Below are positions 18,092 through 26,706 of a stretch of 64,000 nucleotides of DNA, one piece after another; position 1 is the first letter of the stretch; every line of letters begins with the position of its first letter. This DNA is from Marinibacterium profundimaris. GTDB taxonomy: Bacteria > Pseudomonadota > Alphaproteobacteria > Rhodobacterales > Rhodobacteraceae. A program made the translations under genes and the position numbers. The notes beneath the pieces were generated by a model that did no database searches, was not told where the DNA came from, and worked only from the letters and a program-made list of their open reading frames with translations. Where the stretch lies: NCBI RefSeq assembly GCF_002210095.1, contig NZ_AQQR01000011.1:80108-144107 (forward strand), written 5' to 3'.

Positions 18092-19048
18092 TCAGCTCCG
18101 CTTGATGCGGGGATCGATGATGGACTGGGCCAGGTCGATGAGCAGGTTGATCATCACGAAGGAGGTGGCGAGCACGAGGATCGTGCCCTGCAGCACCGGC
18201 AGGTCGCGGCTGAGGATCGCCTTGTTCAGCAGGTAGCCGGTGCCGGGCCAGTTGAAGACCATCTCGACCAGGACAGACCCGCCGATCAGGTAGCCCAGCT
18301 GCAGGCCCAGCATGGCGATGATCTGCGGCATCGCGTTCTTGACCGCGTGGCGCAGCACGGCCGCCTCGCCCAGGCCCTTGGCGCGCAGGGTCTGCACGAA
18401 ATCCTGGTTCAGCACCTCCTCGACCGAGGACCGGGTCGTGCGGGTCATGATCCCCAGCGGCGGCAGCGCCAGGGCGATCATGGGCATGATGGCGAATTTG
18501 AAATCCTCCCACCTCAGGTAGGAAAAATGCTCGGACCCGCTGGAGCCCATGCCGGCGGCTGGCAGCCAGTTGAGCTCCACCGCGAAGATGATGACCAGCA
18601 CGACGCCCAGCCAGAAGGTCGGCACCGAGATCCCGAAGACCGCGACCGAGGTGAAGAGCTTGTCGATCCAGGTGCCGGACTTGTAGGCCGCGATCACGCC
18701 AAGGATCATCGACACGATGAAGGCCAGCGCCACCGCCAGCAGCGCCAGCGTGATCGTGTTGGCAAAGGCGCGGCCGACCTCTTCGGCCACCGGTGCGTCG
18801 ACCTGGATCGACATGCCCAGGTCCCCGGTCAGCACCTTGCCAAGCCAGACGGCATACTGGATGACCAGCGGTTTATCGAGCCCGTAATAAGCGCGCAGGG
18901 CTGCCGCATCGGCTTCGCTGGCGTCGGGCGGCAGAAGCGACTGGATCGGATCGCCCGGGGCGATCTGCACCAGCAGGAAACAGATGATCGTCACGCCTAG
19001 CAGAATGGGGATGGTCAGGATGAGGCGGCGGAGCGCGTAGATCCACAT
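18092..19048 (-). CDS. Peptide-type ABC transporter permease (DppB-like)
   Basis: This 318-residue permease starts MWIYALRRLILTIPILLGVT, the usual DppB beginning. It has six predicted membrane segments, the FWLGVVLVIIFAV segment and the EAA-like RAKGLGEAAVLRHAVKNA loop. The ATG at 19048 gives the family length; the upstream frame is not conserved. It is the first gene of the minus-strand operon and diverges from the amidase operon, sharing a 318-base control region. Confidence 0.92.
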   Translation of the reverse strand: MWIYALRRLILTIPILLGVTIICFLLVQIAPGDPIQSLLPPDASEADAAALRAYYGLDKPLVIQYAVWLGKVLTGDLGMSIQVDAPVAEEVGRAFANTITLALLAVALAFIVSMILGVIAAYKSGTWIDKLFTSVAVFGISVPTFWLGVVLVIIFAVELNWLPAAGMGSSGSEHFSYLRWEDFKFAIMPMIALALPPLGIMTRTTRSSVEEVLNQDFVQTLRAKGLGEAAVLRHAVKNAMPQIIAMLGLQLGYLIGGSVLVEMVFNWPGTGYLLNKAILSRDLPVLQGTILVLATSFVMINLLIDLAQSIIDPRIKRS

Positions 19049-19366
19049 GGGTCTTGCTGTCCTTTCAGGTCTGGCCGGGGCGGTCGGGCTCTGGCTGCGG
19101 CGCGGCGGGTTTTCGCCCGCCGACATGAAGAGCGTGAAAGAAACACGCCGCATATCAAATATGGAAAATGATAATACCTGAGGATTGATGCCATCTGCCC
19201 GCGTTGCGGTCAATCCCGGCTCCGCCCGCCCAAAAAGACATCATCGATAGGACGAACCCGGGGTCTGCTCCCTCCTTCCGGAACAAATTCCCTTGCCCGG
19301 CACGCGCATTTATTTGAATTTTCAAATATCGAATACCGCTCGCCAACAGCAGAAGGAGACCCCGGC
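19049..19366. promoter_or_regulatory. Divergent control region between the ABC importer and amidase operons
   Basis: No gene is seen. The centre and right part are AT-rich against the genome background. CATAT-CAA-ATATG (19151-19163) lies on the importer side, and the 18-base palindrome TATTTGAATTTTCAAATA (19311-19328) lies 39 bases before the amidase operon. These are good candidates for operator and promoter sequences serving both directions. Confidence 0.55.
19311..19328. promoter_or_regulatory. Palindromic operator candidate upstream of the amidase operon
   Basis: TATTTGAA and TTCAAATA are perfect eight-base arms separated by TT. The core TTGAATTTTCAA recurs at 24465-24476 upstream of the MarR gene. 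The size and symmetry suit a winged-helix MarR dimer. Binding is an inference. Confidence 0.5.
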
Positions 19367-19573
19367 ATGGAGAAGACGATCAGCGAGGCGCGTACCGCCG
19401 AAATCCGGGCGCGCTATGCCATGGCGGGCATCACCCTGCCGCCCGATCTCGAATCGGGGGCCATCGGCACCGCCGACGCGCTGTTGTCGATGGGCGGCCT
19501 GCTGCACAGCCTGCGCCCCGCCGCCGACGAGCCGTCCAACATCTTTACCCTCACGCCGAGGGCCGCATCATGA
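19367..19573 (+). CDS. AtzG-like small amidase subunit (DUF4089-type)
   Basis: This 68-residue helical protein precedes an amidase with a four-base overlap (ATGA). Size, context and the ending DEPSNIFTL resemble AtzG, the GatC-like small subunit that stabilises the carboxybiuret hydrolase AtzE. It would form a complex with the next protein in the cytoplasm. AAGGAGA lies upstream of the ATG. The family call is based on resemblance and neighbourhood. Confidence 0.6.
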   Translation: MEKTISEARTAEIRARYAMAGITLPPDLESGAIGTADALLSMGGLLHSLRPAADEPSNIFTLTPRAAS

Positions 19574-20985
19574 CCGCGCTGCACGATCTGTCCATCGCCG
19601 AGGCCGGCATCAAGCTGCGCGAAGGCGCCCTGACCTCGACCGCCCTGACTGAGGCGCTGCTGGCGCGGATCACCGAGATGGAGCCGGTGCTGAACGCCTT
19701 CATCACCGTCACGCCCGAGCGCGCGCTGGCCGATGCGAAACAGGCCGATGCCGATTTCGCCGCCGGGATCGACAAGGGCCCGATGCAGGGCATCCCGTAC
19801 GGGTTGAAGGACATCTACGGCACCGCCGGGATCCGCACGACCTGCCATTCGCGCGTGCTGCTGGACAACGTGCCGGACGAGGATTGCGTGGTCGAACAGA
19901 AGTTCAAGGACGGCGGCGGTGTGCTTCTGGGCAAACTCGGCACCTTCGAATTCGCCCTCGGCGGCCCGGCCTTCGATCTGCCCTTCCCGCCAGCGCGCAA
20001 CCCGTGGAACACCGATCACCAGACCGGCGGATCCTCCTCCGGTTCGGGCGCGGCGATCGCGGCCAGCTACATGCGCACGGCGATGGGGTCGGACACCGGA
20101 GGATCCATTCGCGGCCCGGCCGCCTATTGCGGCACCGTGGGGATCAAGCCCACCTATGGCCGCGTCTCGCGCCGCGGGATCTTTCCGCTCAGCTACACGC
20201 TGGATCACGCCGGGCCGCTGACCCAATCGGTTGAGGATGCCGCGCTGACGATGCAGGTGATCTCGGGCCACGATCCGCTCGATCCGGCCTCGGCCGACGT
20301 GCCGGTGCCGAATTTCTCGGAAGGGCTGGACGCCGGGGTCCAGGGGCTGCGGATCGGCTACACCCGTGCCTTCTACATCCACAACGAGATGGCCAACCCC
20401 GAGATCATCGCCGCGCTCGACAAGACCGCCGAGACGCTGGCCGGGCTGGGCGCCGACGTGGTCGAGGTCGACATGCCGTCCTGGGAGCTGTTCCAGGCCT
20501 GCGGATCCACCATCATGTCGTCCGAGGCCTATACGATCCACGAGGCCGACCTGAAGACCCGCCCCACCGCCTACGGCCGCTATGCCTACCAGCGGATCAT
20601 CGCCGGCGGGCTGGTCTCGGCCTCGGATTACATCAACGCCCTGCGGCTGCGGCGGGAGCTGACGGATATCGTGAATTCCGGTCCCCTGACCGCCTGCGAC
20701 GCGCTGCTGGCGCCCACCGGGCTGACCCCGGCCAACCGGCTCGACGACTTTGGCCGCGATGCCGGCCCTTGGAAGGGGATGCTGACAATGGTCTACAACG
20801 TCACCGGCAACCCGGCCCTTTCGGTGCCCATCGGTTTCTCGGCCAACGGCCTGCCGCTGGGCTGCCAGATTGTGGGTCGCCCCTTTGACGAGGTCATGTG
20901 CTTCCGCGTCGGCGCCGCGCTCGAGGCCGCCCTGGGCGTCGCAAGCAGCCGGCCGGACCTTGCACCGGCCCTGGCCGCGGAATGA
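19570..20985 (+). CDS. Amidase-signature hydrolase 1 (AtzE-like)
   Basis: This 471-residue amidase-signature enzyme has the Ser-cisSer-Lys triad at Lys80 (YGLKDIYG), Ser155 (TGGSSSGSG) and Ser179 (SDTGGSIRG). It hydrolyses a C-N bond of an amide or carbamoyl compound, releasing ammonia or an amine. Coupling to an AtzG-like subunit suggests an AtzE-type heteromer, but the substrate is not known. It differs from the two following amidases in the region after the triad (GPAAYCGTVGIKP instead of FPSAxNGVTGLKP). Confidence 0.88.
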   Translation: MTALHDLSIAEAGIKLREGALTSTALTEALLARITEMEPVLNAFITVTPERALADAKQADADFAAGIDKGPMQGIPYGLKDIYGTAGIRTTCHSRVLLDNVPDEDCVVEQKFKDGGGVLLGKLGTFEFALGGPAFDLPFPPARNPWNTDHQTGGSSSGSGAAIAASYMRTAMGSDTGGSIRGPAAYCGTVGIKPTYGRVSRRGIFPLSYTLDHAGPLTQSVEDAALTMQVISGHDPLDPASADVPVPNFSEGLDAGVQGLRIGYTRAFYIHNEMANPEIIAALDKTAETLAGLGADVVEVDMPSWELFQACGSTIMSSEAYTIHEADLKTRPTAYGRYAYQRIIAGGLVSASDYINALRLRRELTDIVNSGPLTACDALLAPTGLTPANRLDDFGRDAGPWKGMLTMVYNVTGNPALSVPIGFSANGLPLGCQIVGRPFDEVMCFRVGAALEAALGVASSRPDLAPALAAE

Positions 20986-22376
20986 GCGACATGAGCCATT
21001 ATTCCGCCCTGACGGATGTCTCTGCGGCGGTGCGCCGCGGGGCGGCCAGCCCCGTCGCGCTGACCGAGGCGCTTTTAACCCGGATCGCCGAGGTGGACCC
21101 GACGCTGAACGCCTTCCTGTCGACCAGTGCCGAGACCGCCTTGCAAGAGGCGGACGAAGCGGCCACCGAGATCGCCTCGGGCCGCTGGCGCGGGCCGCTG
21201 CACGGGGTGCCCATCGCGATCAAGGATCTGTTCCACACCGCCGGGACGCCTTCGACCTTCGGCACCACGGTCTATGCCGATTTCACCGCCAACGAGGACG
21301 CCACCATCCTCCGCCGTCTCAAACAGGCCGGCGCGGTGATCGTCGGCCGGCTGCACCTGCACGAAGGGGCCTATGGCGAACACCACCCCGAACTCGGCGA
21401 CGTGATGAACCCCTGGAACCACGCCTACTGGCCCGGGGGATCCTCCTCCGGCTCCGGCGCGGCCACGGCGGCGGGGCTCTGCTACGGCTCGCTTGGCACC
21501 GACACCGGCGGGTCGATCCGCTTCCCCTCGGCCGCCAATGGCGTGACGGGGCTGAAGCCCACCTGGGGCCGCACCAGCCGCAAGGGCGCTTTCCCGCTGG
21601 CCGACAGCCTCGACACGATCGGGCCGATGTGCCGCTCGGCGGCCGATGCGGCGGCCATGCTCGGCGCCTTTGCCGGGGCCGATCCCGGCGATCCCACCTG
21701 CCTGCGCGCACCGGTGCCCGACTACCTCGGCGCGCTGCGCGGCGTGGCGGGGATGCGCGGTCTGAAGCTGGGCCTCGACCCGGCGATGCTCGACGTGGCC
21801 GAACCCGAGATGCGCGCCGCGATCACCGCCGCGACCGAGGTCTTCGCCGATCTCGGCGCCGAGATCGTGCCGGTGAAGGTCCCTTCCCTCGCCCCCGCGA
21901 CCGAGGCGCAGCTGGTGATCTGTGAAACCGAATGCGCCCGCTTTCACGCCCCGGCCTTTGCCGAGGCGCCCGGGGCCTTCGGCGCGGCGCTCTCCGGCGC
22001 GATCACCCGGGGGCTGGCCTATGACAGCCTGACCGTTGCCGGCGCCTATATCGAACAGGCCCGTTTCAAGGGTCGCCTTGCCCGGCTGTTCGAGGACATC
22101 GACGCCCTGATCAGCCCGGTCACACCGCTTGTCGGCTACCGCTACGACGATTTCAGCAGCTTTCTCGACAACCTGATGGACTCGCTCTCGTTCACCGCGC
22201 CCTTCAACCTGTCGGGCTCGCCCACGGTGACCTTCCCCTGCGGGATCTCACCGACCATCGGCCTGCCCATCGGCATGCAGCTGATCGGCCCGCACCTGAC
22301 CGAGGACGTGCTGCTGCGCGCCGCCCATGCCTACCAGCAGGCCACCGACTGGCACCTCAAGCGGCCCATGGCCTGA
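20982..22376 (+). CDS. Amidase-signature hydrolase 2
   Basis: This 464-residue amidase has the triad Lys81, Ser154 and Ser178, with the motifs PGGSSSGSG and TDTGGSIRFPSA. It overlaps amidase 1 by ATGA. With amidase 3 it shares the unusual segment HxxEGAxxEHHPE near residues 126-138 and a C-terminal HAYQQxTDWH, so the two are paralogues of one subfamily. The substrate is unknown. Confidence 0.88.
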   Translation: MSDMSHYSALTDVSAAVRRGAASPVALTEALLTRIAEVDPTLNAFLSTSAETALQEADEAATEIASGRWRGPLHGVPIAIKDLFHTAGTPSTFGTTVYADFTANEDATILRRLKQAGAVIVGRLHLHEGAYGEHHPELGDVMNPWNHAYWPGGSSSGSGAATAAGLCYGSLGTDTGGSIRFPSAANGVTGLKPTWGRTSRKGAFPLADSLDTIGPMCRSAADAAAMLGAFAGADPGDPTCLRAPVPDYLGALRGVAGMRGLKLGLDPAMLDVAEPEMRAAITAATEVFADLGAEIVPVKVPSLAPATEAQLVICETECARFHAPAFAEAPGAFGAALSGAITRGLAYDSLTVAGAYIEQARFKGRLARLFEDIDALISPVTPLVGYRYDDFSSFLDNLMDSLSFTAPFNLSGSPTVTFPCGISPTIGLPIGMQLIGPHLTEDVLLRAAHAYQQATDWHLKRPMA

Positions 22377-22403
22377 CCGCATTCCCAAGAACCGGAGACC
22401 CGA

Positions 22404-23801
22404 ATGACCGATATCGCCTTCCAGCCCCTCACCCTGGTCGCCGCCCAGATCAAGAGCGGCGCCGTCTCGCCCGTCGAGGTGACCGAGGCCGTACTTGCCC
22501 AGGTCGAGAAGCTGAACCCGAAGCTCACCGCCTACTGGACCGTGACGGCCGATCTGGCCCGCGAACAGGCGAAACAGGCCGAGGCCGAAATCGCCGCGGG
22601 CCGCTATCGCGGGCCGCTGCACGGCATCCCGATGGCGGTGAAGGATTTGTGTTTCACCAAGGGGATCAAGACCACCGGCGGCATGAAGATCTACGAGGAT
22701 TTCGTGCCCGATCATGACGCCACCGTGGTCGAGAACCTGCGCAATGCCGGCGCCGTGCTGATCGGCAAGCTGCACATGACCGAAGGCGCCACGCTGGAGC
22801 ATCACCCGGAGTTCACCGAGCCGGTGAACCCCTGGAAGGAAGACCTCTGGACCGGTGTGTCGTCGTCGGGCTCGGGCATCGCCCCGGCCACGGGCATGGC
22901 CTATTGCACCATCGGGTCCGACACCGGCGGGTCGATCCGCTTCCCCTCGGCCTGCAACAACCTGACCGGCGTGAAACCGACCTGGGGCCGGATCTCGCGC
23001 TTCGGTATCTTCGACCTGGCGGCGACCTTCGACCACCTCGGGCCCATGGCGCGCTCGGCCGCGGACGCGGCGGCGATGCTGGAGGTTCTGGCCGGCCATG
23101 ACCCGAAAGATCCGACCTCGCTGAACGAGCCGGTGCCGGATTACCTGGGCCTGCTCGACGGCGCCTTCGGGGCGCGCGGCATGACCATCGGCATTCCGAA
23201 CGGCTACATCGAACCGGATGCCGATCCCGAAACCGTCGCCTGCCTGAAGGACGCGGTGGCCGAGCTGAAGAAGGTAGGCGCCAAGCCGGTGGATTGCGAT
23301 TTTCCCGACGTGGACACCTTCCTCGAGAAAGCCATGTCGCTGACCATGATCGAACTGGCGGCCACCCATGCGGACACCTTCCCCAGCCAGTCGAACATGT
23401 ACGGCGAATGGATCCGCGAAGGGATCGAGGCCGGAATGGCGGCAAATCCGGTGGATGTCGCCAACGGGGTGATCGAGCGCAGGAAGTTCACCGGCGCCCT
23501 GACCGACCTGCTGGACGAGATCGACATGATCGCGATCCCCGTCTTCCAGAAGGTCACACCCACCTGGGACGAGGTCCGCGCCCAGCAGGAAGGCGGCTCT
23601 CGCGCGCTGTTCCGCTTCACCTCGCCCTTCAACGCCTCCGGCGTGCCTTCGGTCACGCTGCCATGCGGCATGACGTCGGACGGCCGGCCGATCGCCTTCC
23701 AGCTGATCGGCACCTACGGGACCGAGGCCAAGCTGCTGCGCGCGGCTCATGCCTACCAGCAGGTGACGGACTGGCACACGGCGAAACCGCCTGTGCACTG
23801 A
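22404..23801 (+). CDS. Amidase-signature hydrolase 3
   Basis: This 465-residue amidase has the triad Lys80, Ser153 and Ser177; the first glycine pair of GGSSSGSG is GV here. It is a paralogue of amidase 2. It follows amidase 2 by 27 bases and ends before a bidirectional terminator, closing the four-gene operon. Three amidases in one operon suggest either sequential hydrolysis of one multi-amide compound or a broad substrate range. Confidence 0.88.
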   Translation: MTDIAFQPLTLVAAQIKSGAVSPVEVTEAVLAQVEKLNPKLTAYWTVTADLAREQAKQAEAEIAAGRYRGPLHGIPMAVKDLCFTKGIKTTGGMKIYEDFVPDHDATVVENLRNAGAVLIGKLHMTEGATLEHHPEFTEPVNPWKEDLWTGVSSSGSGIAPATGMAYCTIGSDTGGSIRFPSACNNLTGVKPTWGRISRFGIFDLAATFDHLGPMARSAADAAAMLEVLAGHDPKDPTSLNEPVPDYLGLLDGAFGARGMTIGIPNGYIEPDADPETVACLKDAVAELKKVGAKPVDCDFPDVDTFLEKAMSLTMIELAATHADTFPSQSNMYGEWIREGIEAGMAANPVDVANGVIERRKFTGALTDLLDEIDMIAIPVFQKVTPTWDEVRAQQEGGSRALFRFTSPFNASGVPSVTLPCGMTSDGRPIAFQLIGTYGTEAKLLRAAHAYQQVTDWHTAKPPVH

Positions 23802-23817
23802 GCCCCCCGAAGACACG

Positions 23818-23854
23818 AAAGGCGGACCGGGGGTCATCCCGTCGGCCGCCTTTT
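23818..23854. terminator. Bidirectional terminator between amidase 3 and marR
   Basis: AAAGGCGG (23818-23825) pairs with CCGCCTTT (23846-23853), followed by a further T. The element has an A-tract and a T-tract on opposite sides and lies between two convergent genes, so it can end transcription from both. Confidence 0.8.
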
Positions 23855-23879
23855 CATTCGGATACGGGGCGAAGGCGCC

Positions 23880-24302
23880 TCAGCGCTCCAGCAGTTCCCG
23901 CAGCAAGGTCTTCAGCTCTGCCGCCTTTTCACCGGCCAGTACCTCTGCCAGCCGCTTCTCCTGGGCGGAACTGACACCACTCAACCTTTTGTAGAGTGCT
24001 TTGCCTTCCGCTGCGGTCAGGATCAGCACCTTGCGCCGGTCGTCGGGATCGGGGGCGCGGTAGACGAGGTTGTCGCGCACCATGCGGTCGATGATCTTGG
24101 TCAGGGTCGCCGGGTCGATCAGCGAGCGCCGCGCGATCTCGCCCATGGCGCAGGGTTCGTTTTCGGACAGAACCTCGAGAATGCGGAATTGTTCTATGGG
24201 GACACCGCCGGGGCGCAGCCGTTCTTCCAGTTCGGTCTCGATCCGCCGGTTGGCGCTTGCGATCAGGTAACTCAACTGATCGTCCAATGTCTTAGGCGCC
24301 AT
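23880..24302 (-). CDS. MarR-family transcriptional regulator
   Basis: This 140-residue winged-helix regulator has a recognition region MGEIARRSLIDPATLTKIIDRMVRDNLVYR and the wing DPDDRRKVLILT, both characteristic of MarR. Start ATG 24302 has AAGGAGG upstream; 14 further residues are possible but lack support. It is convergent with the amidases and downstream of the AmiC-like gene. TTGAA/TTCAA palindromes in its own promoter region and in the amidase promoter suggest that it controls itself and the amidase operon, probably responding to an amide-related ligand. Confidence 0.88.
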   Translation of the reverse strand: MAPKTLDDQLSYLIASANRRIETELEERLRPGGVPIEQFRILEVLSENEPCAMGEIARRSLIDPATLTKIIDRMVRDNLVYRAPDPDDRRKVLILTAAEGKALYKRLSGVSSAQEKRLAEVLAGEKAAELKTLLRELLER

Positions 24303-24457
24303 GACGCCCCTCCTTGCCACTATCGCATTGCGGTCGGGCGACACGAAAACTCATCGACCGTCCCTGTTTTTTTCCGGCCATCGTAGGGTCCTCGTGACAG
24401 ACCCGACTAAGACGCAGCCGTTTGAATGCACGTCCGGTACCACCACAAAGATCGAAT

Positions 24458-24476
24458 TTCAATATTGAATTTTCAA
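24458..24476. promoter_or_regulatory. Overlapping palindromic operator candidates upstream of marR
   Basis: TTCAATATTGAA (24458-24469) and TTGAATTTTCAA (24465-24476) overlap. The second has the same 12-base core as the palindrome at 19311-19328. Read toward marR, the TTGAAA inside it could also be a -35 box, so a bound repressor would block RNA polymerase. Confidence 0.5.
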
Positions 24477-24479
24477 GTA

Positions 24480-24495
24480 TTAATTTAATGTTAAC
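24480..24495. promoter_or_regulatory. CtrA-box-like sequence
   Basis: TTAA (24480-24483), seven bases, then TTAAC (24491-24495) matches the alphaproteobacterial CtrA consensus TTAA-N7-TTAAC. It overlaps the stop codon of the AmiC-like gene and lies about 180 bases upstream of marR. One match in an AT-rich patch could be chance. Confidence 0.25.
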
Positions 24496-25529
24496 GACGA
24501 AACGATCGACATGGCAACCCCGTCTGCGCGGGCGATGTGAACCGTCTTGCAGCGCCCGATCGGCTGGCCGCGCAGATGGTGCCGCGCGGCATCGCGCTGC
24601 AGCGGGCGACGGGCCAGTTCGGCCATGCGCGAGATCCCGGGATCTGCGCGGCGCCCGGCCAGCCCGGCCAGCAGGTGGATCCCCTCGTAGCAGCTGAGGC
24701 TGGTCGAGCTCACAGGCGGCGCCAGGCGGCCGAAGGCCCCGTGGTAGCGATCCAGAAACCGCATGTTTTCAGGACTTTTCCAGCCCGAGAAGTAGTTGGA
24801 CACCGAATACAGATCATGCGTCGCATCCTGTCCGATCCCGCAAAGGACGTTTTCGTCCACCAGAAGGCCCAGCCGGATGACCGACCGGTCCAGCCCCGCC
24901 GCGGCGAAGGCGCGGTTGAAGCGGACGGTATCCTCGCCCACCAGCGCCTGCACCACGACGTCGGGCCGCGCCTCGCGGATCTTGCTGAACGTGGCCGAGA
25001 AATCCTCGGCCTCGAAGGGCATCAGGGCGTGGCCGACGAACTGCGCGCCTTCGTGGGCGATCAGCGACCGAGAGGTCTGCAGCCCGACGCGGGGCCAGAT
25101 GTAATCGTTGCCGACAAAGAAGAACCGCTGCGCCTTGCGCTGCGCGATCAGCCAGGAGATCGCGGGCCAAAGCAGCTCGCCGTCCGTGGCGCCGATCATG
25201 ATCGCGGCGCGCGGGTCGGGAAGCCCCTCGTGCTGCGAGGCATAGACGAAGGGCACCCGCCCGTTGACCCGGTTGCGGATCACGTCGCGCACGTTGGACG
25301 GGTGCTGGCCGACGATGGCATCGACCTGCAGCGTCTCAAGCACGTGATCGACCGCCTCGAGCGCGCTCTCGCGCGACAGGCCGCAATCGATGTGGAACAG
25401 CTCCAGCTGCGCGCCAAGGGCGCCACCGGCCGCGTTGACCTCTGCGGCGGCCAGCTGGGTCGAGGCATCCACCGAGGGCGTCCAAAGACCGGTTAGCCCT
25501 TTGCGCGGATGAAGAACGGCAATCTTCAA
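24480..25529 (-). CDS. AmiC/UrtA-like type 1 periplasmic-binding-fold protein without signal peptide
   Basis: This 349-residue protein belongs to the branched-chain-amide binding fold used by UrtA (urea), FmdD (short amides) and the cytoplasmic amide sensor AmiC. The segment FVGNDYIWPR closely matches AmiC/UrtA. The start is probably TTG at 25529 (GGAG seven bases upstream), so the protein begins KIAVLHPRKG with no signal peptide, which suits a cytosolic sensor like AmiC rather than a transport protein. No AmiR-type antiterminator is present; the neighbouring regulator is MarR. Upstream frames to 25655 are not conserved. Confidence 0.72.
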   Translation of the reverse strand: MKIAVLHPRKGLTGLWTPSVDASTQLAAAEVNAAGGALGAQLELFHIDCGLSRESALEAVDHVLETLQVDAIVGQHPSNVRDVIRNRVNGRVPFVYASQHEGLPDPRAAIMIGATDGELLWPAISWLIAQRKAQRFFFVGNDYIWPRVGLQTSRSLIAHEGAQFVGHALMPFEAEDFSATFSKIREARPDVVVQALVGEDTVRFNRAFAAAGLDRSVIRLGLLVDENVLCGIGQDATHDLYSVSNYFSGWKSPENMRFLDRYHGAFGRLAPPVSSTSLSCYEGIHLLAGLAGRRADPGISRMAELARRPLQRDAARHHLRGQPIGRCKTVHIARADGVAMSIVSSLTLN

Positions 25530-25848
25530 CGGCAATCTCCGACAAATCAGGGCGGCCCGTGCGGGGCCGGGGTACGGGATGGGCGTCCGCCACCATGCTG
25601 CCGAGACCAGGGGCTTCCGCTGGGGGCTGGCCTGGGACGGGCGGCGGCGGGCCATCGGGACAGGCCCGATTGCAGTCAGGTTAACGGCCGCTCCAAGCCG
25701 CAGACCAAGCGCAATTTCCGGACAGTGTCCGTTTTGGCGGATAATTCCCGATCCCCCGTCGCGCCTGCGGCGAAATGCCCAAAAGCCGGGCAGAGCCCGG
25801 AAACCGCATTGAAAACCGGTCCGGTCCCGCGATCCGGCGGGCAGGCCC
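25530..25848. other. 319-base gap between ureD and the AmiC-like gene
   Basis: No gene is seen. A short palindrome CGGACA-G-TGTCCG (25719-25731) lies about 190 bases before the AmiC-like start and next to an AT-richer stretch, so it may be an operator. The gap suggests that the AmiC-like gene has its own promoter. Confidence 0.35.
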
Positions 25849-26706
25849 CTATCCGGGCTCGGCCGGGTGCCGCTTTTCCCCGGTCCGGCCGGGCCCAGGC
25901 GCCCGGCCCAGGATGCGCGCGCGTCCCGCGCTCCAGCTCAAGTCCATGCCGCGGCGCAGCGCACGTGCGTCGCGGGACACCAGCCGCAGACCGACGCCCA
26001 TCCCGTGGGGCAGCGGGCTGGCCGCGCCGTAAAGCCCGGGCACCGCCGCGAGCGCGCGCGAGAGGCTGGCCGAGACCTCTGCCGCCTGTGCGTCGGCGCC
26101 GGGCCAGAGGATATAGAGCCCGGCATGGCAGGTCTCGGCCGGGGGCGGATCCGGCAGCCGCTGACGATCCAGCACCAGGGGCCGCCCGACCGGCCGGCGC
26201 AGCGTGATGTCCGACCGGTAGCGCACCGGCGCCGCTTCGGCGCCCGAGGGCCGGTGCAGGGCGAAGCTGTCGGAGATGATCGCGGCCCCGCCGGGCGCCA
26301 GCGTCAGATCAAGCCGCTGCGTCAGCGCGGCCCCGGGAAAGAGGATGCGCGGATCGGGCAGGAATTCCAGGTACCCGCCCCCGGCCACCTGAAGGTCGAT
26401 CCGCTCGCTGCTGCCCGGCCCGGGATCGGCGCGGTGCACCACCGTCGCCGCCTGGGTCGAGACATGCGCCGCCGCGCCCTCGGCCACGACGATACGCTGG
26501 CTCAGCCGGTCATCCCCGGTCATCGCGCCGCTGGAGGATTGCAGGATGACCGAGCGCAGATACGGCGGATCACCGTCCAGCACGAAGCTGCCGGTCAGAA
26601 CGAAGGGCCAGCGGAACCGCCGCCGGTCGATCCGCGTCTCGCCTCCGCGCCGCACGAAGGACAGGTCCAGCAGCGCCGGCGGGCGGACGGGGGGCAGCTC
26701 CATCAT
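25849..26706 (-). CDS. ureD: Urease accessory protein UreD (UreH)
   Basis: This 285-residue protein has UreD features, including the stretch [20 protein letters not shown] with the conserved GG/SG-GDxL region, and [15 protein letters not shown]. UreD binds the urease apoenzyme and, with UreF and UreG, delivers nickel. It overlaps ureG by ATGA. It is the last gene of the urease run, an unusual position since ureD often comes first. Confidence 0.85.
   Translation of the reverse strand: MMELPPVRPPALLDLSFVRRGGETRIDRRRFRWPFVLTGSFVLDGDPPYLRSVILQSSSGAMTGDDRLSQRIVVAEGAAAHVSTQAATVVHRADPGPGSSERIDLQVAGGGYLEFLPDPRILFPGAALTQRLDLTLAPGGAAIISDSFALHRPSGAEAAPVRYRSDITLRRPVGRPLVLDRQRLPDPPPAETCHAGLYILWPGADAQAAEVSASLSRALAAVPGLYGAASPLPHGMGVGLRLVSRDARALRRGMDLSWSAGRARILGRAPGPGRTGEKRHPAEPG

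Noticed and set aside
19049..19366. Guanidine (ykkC) or other riboswitch in front of the amidase operon
   Set aside because: No conserved riboswitch core or paired ACGR hairpins could be recognised by eye; the AT-rich palindromes fit protein operators better.
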